Assembly (NCBI RefSeq): GCF_000757425.2 | Contig: NZ_JPKR02000003.1 | Location: 806,001 to 870,000 of the forward strand | Source of the DNA: Tatumella morbirosei | GTDB lineage: Bacteria > Pseudomonadota > Gammaproteobacteria > Enterobacterales > Enterobacteriaceae | Direction of reading: 5' to 3' | Length of the DNA stretch: 64,000 nucleotides | Shown: positions 57,968-64,000 of the stretch, one piece after another | Numbering within the stretch: position 1 is the first letter of the stretch | Layout of the letters: the number at the start of each line of letters is the position of its first letter | Translations under genes and position numbers: made by a program | The notes under the pieces: model-generated | Database searches by the model: none | What the model was told of the DNA's origin: nothing | Seen by the model: the letters and a program-made list of their open reading frames with translations, nothing else

Positions 57968-58584
57968 ATGTTTACCAATTGTTCTTATTACTCAGCTAAT
58001 AACGATATCAACAGCGTTATCTGTTCCGGAGTAACAGAGGAGAAATGCAACCTTGGCGACAACAGGAGGTCATCAGTGGTAACTCATAAATACTATTCGG
58101 TAACGTCAGAGGAGGTTGTCCTCTCCTCTACGGATTGTCCTGCATTGATGCAACTCATTGAGAGTAAGAAAGTCCATATCACGCCGCTCCGGGAAAGGGT
58201 TTCTTATTTTGTCAGGCAAGCGAAAGATAAGGGTATTAGTGCTTATCCGATACTGGAGTTAATGAAAAAGGATAATCCAAATGCCAAACCCTCCACGGTG
58301 TACCGATCTCTCGATTATCTGGAAAAGACAGGGATTATCGTTAAAATTGAATGCTGCAGTAAATTCGTCAGGAAAAAGCATTTATCATCTGAGACAGCAA
58401 CTCTGTTTATGATTTGCGCAACTTGCGGGACGATTATTCAGCATGTTGACGAGCATATTCATTCTTATATTGAAAATAACGCAACAAAGTATGGTTGTAC
58501 GGTGTATAAAAAGATATGGAAATATGGGTAACCTGCCCTGATTGCCGGGTAAAACAGTCAGCCTTATTCGCTAACATGGATTAA
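57968..58584 (+). pseudogene. Zur-like Fur-family regulator, last exon-like segment displaced by a frameshift in an A5 run
   Basis: A Fur-fold regulator resembling Zur: DNA-binding helices at VHITPLRERVSYF and NAKPSTVYRSLDYLEKTGI; the first structural CxxC is FMICATC. As read, the frame ends KKIWKYG at 58531, without the second CxxC. Shifting by one base after the A run at 58508-58512 continues DMEIWVTCPDCRVKQ and stops at 58584, restoring the expected CxxC. So one A has been lost (six expected), by mutation or sequencing error. The region before about residue 57 is not Zur-like; the true start may be later. It probably binds the palindrome at its own start. Confidence 0.8.
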
Positions 58585-58717
58585 AGCCATCTCAACCAAG
58601 GCAATACAAAGAGATAAATTACAGATTCCAAAAGACAGACTGAAAATAACACGGAAATCTCTGCAAGTGGATAACGTCAGTTTTAGAGTAAGTTATATCA
58701 GCAATATAACTTTAATG

Positions 58718-58742
58718 AAAAAAGCAGACCCCGTCTGCCTTT
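58718..58742 (-). terminator. Terminator of the efflux operon
   Basis: On the minus strand GCAGAC-GGG-GTCTGC (complement of 58724-58738) is followed by a T run (complement of the A tract before 58724). It is a good rho-independent terminator for the minus-strand genes. Confidence 0.8.
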
Positions 58743-58795
58743 AGGCTATTTAATTAATTAAGGGAACCCTATTCCCGGGACGTCGGAGTATTTTT

Positions 58796-59728
58796 TCACG
58801 GGCAATGTGATAATGCACTCCCTGCCAGTAACATAAATTCTCCGCAGAGGCCCTTATTTTTATCCAGAGATGAAACAGATACAGTGGCGGTCATACCCGC
58901 GACCAGCTCAATACCTTGCGGTAATTTGTCTATGTGAATTCTGACCGGGATACGCTGCGCGAGTCGCACCCAGCTGAATGTAGGCTCGACACTCGGCAGT
59001 CCAAGTCCCCCGGTGTCGTCATTATTATCATCTATCCCGCGTCCGATACTCTCCACATGACCTGTGATTACTGGCTGAAATCCCATCAACGAAATCTGTG
59101 CACTATCTCCTGTGCGAATATGGCGCAACTTTGTCTCTTCAAAATAGCCAACCACCCAAAAACTATCGGCATCGATAATGGCGACATTAGTGTTTCCCGC
59201 GGTAGCATAGTCGCCGGGGCGAAGCCGTAAATGGGTGACATAGCCCGCCACCGGAGACCGGACAATAGCATGGGATAAATTAAGCTTTGCAAGATCCAGT
59301 GCTGCCAGTGATGCCTGGTAATTGGCCGCAGCAACGCTGGCGGCGCTGGAGGTTTGCTGTAAATCTTCACTGGAAATCACCCCTTTAATCTGAGAACGGC
59401 GTCGCGCCGCATCCTGACGCATCAGCATTTCATGACGTTTAGCCTCAACATCTGCCTGTGCACTGGCCACTGCCAGGCTTAACCAGTGGGGATCGATGGA
59501 ATAGAGCACATCGCCCCGGTTAACCCACTGGTTATCATGGACGGTCACATTAACCACCGGTCCGGAGACATCAGGTGCTATCTGTACCACATCAGCGCGA
59601 ACCCGGCCATCGCGTGTCCAGGGCGTTTGCGCATAATGTTTCCAGAGAATAAAAGCCAACAGTCCGGCCACCGCCACAGCGCTAAGCGTCAACATATAGC
59701 GGCCCAGTAGAGAAAGTAATGGTTTCAT
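58796..59728 (-). CDS. HlyD-family efflux adaptor (AaeA/YdhJ-like)
   Basis: A 310-residue periplasmic adaptor: one N-terminal TM segment (residues 12-30, LTLSAVAVAGLLAFILW), a split lipoyl domain (VNVTVHDNQWVNRGDVLYSIDP), alpha-helical hairpin, and beta-barrel end domain. It directly follows the DUF1656 gene and the FUSC-type pump. By analogy with AaeAB it would link the inner-membrane protein to TolC for efflux of aromatic acids or other small acids. The C terminus ends in an unusual CGEFMLLAGSALSHCP. Confidence 0.87.
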   Translation of the reverse strand: MKPLLSLLGRYMLTLSAVAVAGLLAFILWKHYAQTPWTRDGRVRADVVQIAPDVSGPVVNVTVHDNQWVNRGDVLYSIDPHWLSLAVASAQADVEAKRHEMLMRQDAARRRSQIKGVISSEDLQQTSSAASVAAANYQASLAALDLAKLNLSHAIVRSPVAGYVTHLRLRPGDYATAGNTNVAIIDADSFWVVGYFEETKLRHIRTGDSAQISLMGFQPVITGHVESIGRGIDDNNDDTGGLGLPSVEPTFSWVRLAQRIPVRIHIDKLPQGIELVAGMTATVSVSSLDKNKGLCGEFMLLAGSALSHCP

Positions 59729-59941
59729 TTAAAAAATCCCCGGGGAGTTAAGCCCCTGCAACAGCAGGTAAAACATAATTATCATCACGCAAATGTTGAT
59801 GACTGGTCGAAATGGCAAGCATCGGTAACCCTCGGTGAGCGAGAAAAGCTGAATAAGTAAACGTGTACAGATCAGCGCGACAAGGGCTATGATCAGCAGA
59901 CCAGGCACAAAAACCCCTTCAAAATTAAAATCATTGATCAT
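59729..59941 (-). CDS. DUF1656 small membrane protein (AaeX/YdhI-like)
   Basis: A 70-residue protein with two hydrophobic segments (VPGLLIIALVALICTRLLIQL and VINICVMIIMFYLLLQGL, in part). DUF1656 proteins always sit between FUSC pumps and HlyD adaptors. It overlaps the pump gene by 11 bp and abuts the adaptor start. Confidence 0.87.
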   Translation of the reverse strand: MINDFNFEGVFVPGLLIIALVALICTRLLIQLFSLTEGYRCLPFRPVINICVMIIMFYLLLQGLNSPGIF

Positions 59942-61967
59942 CAGCAGGCCCCGGGTTCAGAACGTTCAACGCACAGTACAGGTCAACCAACTGCCCGATA
60001 TCTTGTCTGGATAGTTCATCTGTCAGGGTCAGGCTGCGTTCAGTCAGGCTGGCGATCCGTTGAAGTAAGGTGTCGGTATCAGTCGCGCGTGTCAGAAGAG
60101 TGAGTATTTCGGTAACTTCCTGGTTGGCATGTGCATCAGACTGCCGTAATCGCATAACACACAGCCCTTTGCGCAGGGTATGCAATAACTGATTTAGCGC
60201 CCCCGCCGGCTGACTGCTGCGCTGTAATCTGGGCAGTATCAACGCTGCCCTGTCAATCATCAGGTTAGTCCACAGGGTTTCATCTGAATTCAGCACACCT
60301 TTTACGCTGCGGCTAATGTCTCGCTGGCATAATGCCAGCAACCGTTTTATCGCCTTGTCTGCCTGCAGAGTCTGAAGCAGGCTCATGCCGAATACCGCAA
60401 AACCGGTCGCAAAAAACAGTGCGATTGCAGTATTCACCGCCCCGGCAAAATCACCGCTATAATGAGCACCCAGTTCGCACAGGATAGGCAGCGTAAGTGT
60501 GATTCCCATCGCCATAAACGTGGTTGGCGGTCTGGCCTGAAGTGATCCGGCCAGCAGATATACCGGAGCTAATACCGCGACCAGCACAATAAAATCATTG
60601 ACTTGTGGCAACAGAGCGAAGCTGTAGATAAGACTTACCACGACTCCCCAGAAGGAGCCGATAATGTATTTCACAATATGCGGGGCGGGTGTATCGAAGC
60701 TGCCAAACAAGGTGCAACAGACACCAAGGATAGAAACTGCCGTGCCGCCATCTGGCCATGCCGTATAAATCCACAGCAGACAACCACTCAAAATGATGAT
60801 GAATGCCCCCAGTGCAGTGCGGGCAGCAGTGAGAGGGTCGCGATGGAATACATAGCCTCTCACGCTGGTGTTATCCCGGAGGTCAGGCGTCTGCTGAGCG
60901 AGATGAATCACCCCGGTAAGACGATAACACTGCTGTATAAGAACAATGGCCTCGGTAAGGTAGCGTAGAAGACTCACCTGCAGCGCTTCTTCAAACGTCA
61001 GCTGATTCACGACATAATGCTGCAGTAATTTTTCACTTCGACTTTCAAGCGCTTCGCCCCTGTGTTTAAAGTGGCTTTCATCTTTACCGCTCAGCCAGAG
61101 AGAAACGTCACTCAGCAACTTCTGCACATCACCGGGTATCTTCTCAGTCAACGCGATACGGTCACGCAACTCACAGTTAACGATAACTAATCTCGCGAGT
61201 TTGTCGTGAAGCCCTTTTCTGGCATTTTTTTCCGGAACAGAGAGCGAAAAATCGTAAGGAATGTGATGACTGATGCCCTGCAGTAACTGCAATCCCAGTG
61301 CCATATGTAAAGGTGAGGAAACAGCATCGGTTTTACCCGTCAATGTATCCGCGATACTCTGTCTTGCCGCGATTAGCATCTGCAACAATCTACTGTTGAA
61401 CTGCCCTGAGAGGCGCGTGGGCAATACATAACGATGAATCAGTGCTGCACACAGGATACCAATCATGATTTCCTGTACCCGAATGATAGCCACGTTAAAG
61501 ATAGCACCAGGATCGGAGACCTCAGGGAAACCAATCAGGCTTGCGGTATAACCGGCAAGAACAAAACCATAACCACGGGGTGTTCGTTCCAGTAAAGACA
61601 AATAAAGGCAAAAAGTGATCCAGCCCGTCAGTATCACGCTGCAAAGTACGGGGGTATTGACGAATGTTGGCACAATAAATACCGTCATACCCGCGCCGGC
61701 GACAGTTCCCACCAGCCGATACAGACATCTGCTCAGCGATGCTCCTACGGAGGTTTGCGAAACAATATATACGGTGATAATTGCCCAGGACGGCCGATCC
61801 AGGCAAATTGACAGTGCAATGTAGTATGCGAGCATCGCTGCGATAAAACTCTTTGCGGAATAGAGTAGCGCGTTCGAATCATTCAATAGTGAAGGCAAGA
61901 CCCTGCCACGCAGTCGATGGCATAACGTATTTAAAGAATTCAGGTAAGTTGCGTTGATTTTTCTCAT
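59931..61967 (-). CDS. FUSC-family inner-membrane efflux protein (AaeB/YdhK-like)
   Basis: A 678-residue protein: N-terminal cluster of TM helices (residues 35-190, with ALLYSAKSFIAAMLAYYIAL and RPSWAIITVYIVSQ), a long cytosolic central region, a second TM cluster (about 385-540, including RTALGAFIIILSG) and a helical C-terminal tail. This two-lobe layout defines the fusaric acid resistance / aromatic acid exporter family. It is the first gene of the operon and is divergent from an AraC regulator. Confidence 0.9.
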   Translation of the reverse strand: MRKINATYLNSLNTLCHRLRGRVLPSLLNDSNALLYSAKSFIAAMLAYYIALSICLDRPSWAIITVYIVSQTSVGASLSRCLYRLVGTVAGAGMTVFIVPTFVNTPVLCSVILTGWITFCLYLSLLERTPRGYGFVLAGYTASLIGFPEVSDPGAIFNVAIIRVQEIMIGILCAALIHRYVLPTRLSGQFNSRLLQMLIAARQSIADTLTGKTDAVSSPLHMALGLQLLQGISHHIPYDFSLSVPEKNARKGLHDKLARLVIVNCELRDRIALTEKIPGDVQKLLSDVSLWLSGKDESHFKHRGEALESRSEKLLQHYVVNQLTFEEALQVSLLRYLTEAIVLIQQCYRLTGVIHLAQQTPDLRDNTSVRGYVFHRDPLTAARTALGAFIIILSGCLLWIYTAWPDGGTAVSILGVCCTLFGSFDTPAPHIVKYIIGSFWGVVVSLIYSFALLPQVNDFIVLVAVLAPVYLLAGSLQARPPTTFMAMGITLTLPILCELGAHYSGDFAGAVNTAIALFFATGFAVFGMSLLQTLQADKAIKRLLALCQRDISRSVKGVLNSDETLWTNLMIDRAALILPRLQRSSQPAGALNQLLHTLRKGLCVMRLRQSDAHANQEVTEILTLLTRATDTDTLLQRIASLTERSLTLTDELSRQDIGQLVDLYCALNVLNPGPADDQ

Positions 61968-62044
61968 GCCGGGAATTATTACCGGCTTGCATATCTACTT
62001 AAATACTCTATTCTGTCAAAAAATACCTAAATTTTGCCAATTCT

Positions 62045-62851
62045 ATGTTACCGCCACTCGCCAATACACTGTTTGATCCGGATTCTACCTCTAACGCCGC
62101 AGTCGCACGGCATCTGGATTTCGTCGATTATGCTGCTGAAGTGCCGGTGCATACGCACCGTAAAGGACAATTAATCATTGCGCTCTATGGGGCGGTAATT
62201 TGTCGCGCCGAAAATGATATCTGGATCGTGCCGCCGGATTGCGCCGTCTGGATCCCGGGCGGAGTACCACACAGCGCCAAAGCGACCTGGAACGCACACC
62301 TGAACTATCTGTTTATCGAGCCCGGAGCTGCAGCGCTGCCGGAGCGATGCTGTACGCTGGCTATTTCCGGTCTGATCAAGGAACTTGTTGCTCGTTTAAC
62401 CCATGAAGGCCTGGAATACTCGCCGGAAAGCCATATTGCCAGACTGACCAGGGTGACACTGGATGAGTTAGCCACCATGCCGCAACAGAAACTCAGTCTG
62501 CCGGTATCGTCGAACCCTAAAATCCGTGCCATGGCCGATGCGCTGGTCAGTCAGCCGGACGATCGAAGCACTTTTAAAGCGTGGGCAAAAAGGCTGGCAA
62601 TGAGTGAGCGGTCTCTCGCTAGATTGATGGTGCGCGAAACCGGGTTGACATTCGGACGCTGGCGTCAGCAACTGCAACTGATCATCGCGCTTCGGGAACT
62701 GGCGAGCGGCGTGTCGGTCCAGAACGTTGCAGCAAATCTCGGATATGAGTCGGTGAATGCGTTTATTACCATGTTCAAAAAGGCAATGGGCAGTACTCCT
62801 GCGCACTATTTTTCTGAGCGGAAAATAAGTTCAAACTTATCCGATAGTTAG
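62045..62851 (+). CDS. AraC-family regulator with cupin sensor domain
   Basis: A 268-residue regulator. The N-terminal cupin (VPVHTHRKGQLIIALYG; PPDCAVWIPGGVPHSA) is followed by two helix-turn-helix motifs (TFKAWAKRLAMSERSLARLM and SVQNVAANLGYESVNAFITM, each in part) ending in AMGSTPAHYF. It is divergent from the FUSC/DUF1656/HlyD operon, 77 bp apart, and probably controls it. Effector unknown. Confidence 0.88.
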   Translation: MLPPLANTLFDPDSTSNAAVARHLDFVDYAAEVPVHTHRKGQLIIALYGAVICRAENDIWIVPPDCAVWIPGGVPHSAKATWNAHLNYLFIEPGAAALPERCCTLAISGLIKELVARLTHEGLEYSPESHIARLTRVTLDELATMPQQKLSLPVSSNPKIRAMADALVSQPDDRSTFKAWAKRLAMSERSLARLMVRETGLTFGRWRQQLQLIIALRELASGVSVQNVAANLGYESVNAFITMFKKAMGSTPAHYFSERKISSNLSDS

Positions 62852-63012
62852 CGTTATCACGTCATTCAACCTTAAGCGACTCAACATCACTTATGCCGAA
62901 CTACGTGAACGATCCCGTAATGTCAAACGTTGTGAAATTCATTGAGCTGCTCAATCTGAGTACATCAGTTATGTGACACTGTTATAAGACGTTAAGACCA
63001 GACTGGTGCCCT

Positions 63013-63957
63013 CTAATTCCTTCCTGACTTATCAGCGCGACGAACAGCCTGCGGTGGCTTGCCATAAATCTTTATGAAAGCCCGCCGCATCCGTTCCGGG
63101 TCACCGAAGCCCACCGCGCCGGCGATCCACTCTATAGGCTCGGAGCCTGCCTGCAACCGCACCATGGCGGCTTCACTTCGCAGACGTTCCACCGCCCGGG
63201 CAGGAGTTTCACCCGTTTCACGACGAAAGTTTCGCCCGAACTGGCGAGGACTGAGATTGACAGCCTCCGCAATCCTTTCGATCGATAGCGGTTCGTGAAG
63301 GTGGTCGCGCATAAAGCTTAATGCCATACGCATACGGTCGGTTTCGGGATCCATCAATGACATTGGAGAGAACTGCGACTGACCGCCTGATCGGCGATGA
63401 TAGACAACGAGTTCACTGGCTACCCTGCGCGCCACATCGACGCCCAGGTCAGTCTCTATTAATGCCAGCGCCAGATCTATACCGGCGGTCACCCCGGCCG
63501 ATGTCCAGATCCCGTGGTCCTCAGTGAAAATCCGGTCAGATTCAACTTTCACAGCAGGATATTCCTGCTGCAACCGGTGAGCCATCCGCCAGTGAGTTGT
63601 TGCCCGCCTGCCGTCAAGCAATCCCGCTTTTGCAAGAAGGAATGCTCCGGTGCAGACGCTGGCGACACGTGCAGTCCGGCCAGCAAGTGCTGCGACCACC
63701 TCGACCTCACCGCTATCGAGCATGGTGACAGTATCACCGCCGACGACAATCAGCGTGTCTGTCTTTGCTGAGGTTGCCAGACTGGTCTCAACCGGAAGAC
63801 CGCCGCTTCCGCACACCCTTCCCCCGGCACGCGACACAGTGCTGAGCTCATAGAAAGAGTGTCCAACAATACGCGTCACAGATTCAAATGCGCCGAATGG
63901 CCCGGCAAGGTCAAGAATCTGGTGACCGGGATAAATGTAAAAACCGACAGTATGCAT
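63013..63957 (-). CDS. GlxA-family transcriptional regulator (DJ-1/PfpI + AraC)
   Basis: A 314-residue protein: an N-terminal class I glutamine amidotransferase-like domain (residues 3-175, VCTGAFLLAKAGLLDGRRATTHW with a nucleophile-elbow Cys) and a C-terminal AraC double HTH (LSIERIAEAVNLSPRQFGRNFRRETG; PIEWIAGAVGFGDPERMRRAF, in part). Related GlxA/FtrA/ArgR-type regulators control amino-acid, betaine or carnitine use. Target and ligand are unknown. The start (63957) is 43 bp from the window edge, so its promoter is cut. Confidence 0.87.
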   Translation of the reverse strand: MHTVGFYIYPGHQILDLAGPFGAFESVTRIVGHSFYELSTVSRAGGRVCGSGGLPVETSLATSAKTDTLIVVGGDTVTMLDSGEVEVVAALAGRTARVASVCTGAFLLAKAGLLDGRRATTHWRMAHRLQQEYPAVKVESDRIFTEDHGIWTSAGVTAGIDLALALIETDLGVDVARRVASELVVYHRRSGGQSQFSPMSLMDPETDRMRMALSFMRDHLHEPLSIERIAEAVNLSPRQFGRNFRRETGETPARAVERLRSEAAMVRLQAGSEPIEWIAGAVGFGDPERMRRAFIKIYGKPPQAVRRADKSGRN

Positions 63958-64000
63958 GATGTCCTATTTTAAGGGATCTATGTCCTTTACGCAATTCAGG

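Overview
The window looks like chromosome from a gammaproteobacterium of the order Enterobacterales. The evidence is a yncE homologue, a bgl operon with enterobacterial-type control, an Asn tRNA with encoded CCA, mig-14 and virK homologues, and a mosaic of sugar, siderophore and efflux genes of mid G+C. Erwiniaceae (Pantoea, Erwinia or Tatumella relatives) is my best guess, but the sequence alone does not settle the genus.

Region 1 (0.6-9.7 kb) is a complete Nit1-type nitrilase cluster on the minus strand. Its order is DsrE-like protein, nitrilase, radical SAM protein, GNAT acetyltransferase, AIR-synthase-like protein, 96-aa protein, flavoprotein, then an AMP-forming ligase. A divergent MocR regulator and a promoter region with repeated 10-mers sit at its head. 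Region 2 (9.8-17.8 kb) is ordinary accessory chromosome: a serine acetyltransferase split at a dnaX-like slippery heptamer, a gamma-glutamylcyclotransferase fold protein, a LysR/EamA pair, and a Fur-box-linked TonB receptor next to a YncE-like lipoprotein. Region 3 (18.3-24.6 kb) is a beta-glucoside PTS operon controlled by a textbook RNA antiterminator/terminator, followed by an aldehyde dehydrogenase.

Region 4 (24.9-37.2 kb) is a genomic island inserted at the 3' end of tRNA-Asn(GTT). It is bounded by an imperfect 27-bp direct repeat (25/27). It has no integrase, only a decayed IS3 orfA. Its cargo suggests envelope defence: a VirK family protein, an RND pump with an outer-membrane partner and an amber-interrupted adaptor, a Mig-14 homologue, an AdeRS-like two-component system and a MipA/OmpV protein.

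Region 5 (37.3-42.3 kb) holds a TauE/SafE permease, a ketopantoate-reductase-like enzyme, an RpiR regulator with a perfect palindromic operator, an EamA transporter and an FAD amino-acid oxidase.

Region 6 (42.8-58.6 kb) is the most striking: a zinc-starvation locus. It carries back-up copies of HemB, PyrC, ThrS, QueD, gamma-carbonic anhydrase, FolE2, DksA and HisI, two COG0523 GTPase proteins, a FeoB-like transporter, a flavoprotein with a Cys-rich tail and two Fur-family regulators. Three near-identical Zur-type palindromes (centred near 51.0, 53.18 and 57.95 kb) serve part of it. A second, different operator type (TGCAA-N5-TTGCA) lies before thrS2 and before a COG0523 protein whose CxCC metal motif is SISS. 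Several back-up proteins have lost metal ligands: the HemB site is Asp-rich, DksA2 keeps one of four Cys, and the ThrS2 editing site is destroyed. The locus therefore seems to combine zinc sparing with zinc or metal acquisition under two regulators.

Region 7 (58.7-64 kb) holds an AaeB/DUF1656/HlyD aromatic-acid-type efflux set with a divergent AraC regulator, and a GlxA-type AraC regulator.

Two genes (the serine acetyltransferase and the zur-like regulator) are each out of frame by one base in an A-run. Real slippage, real mutation and homopolymer sequencing error all remain possible.
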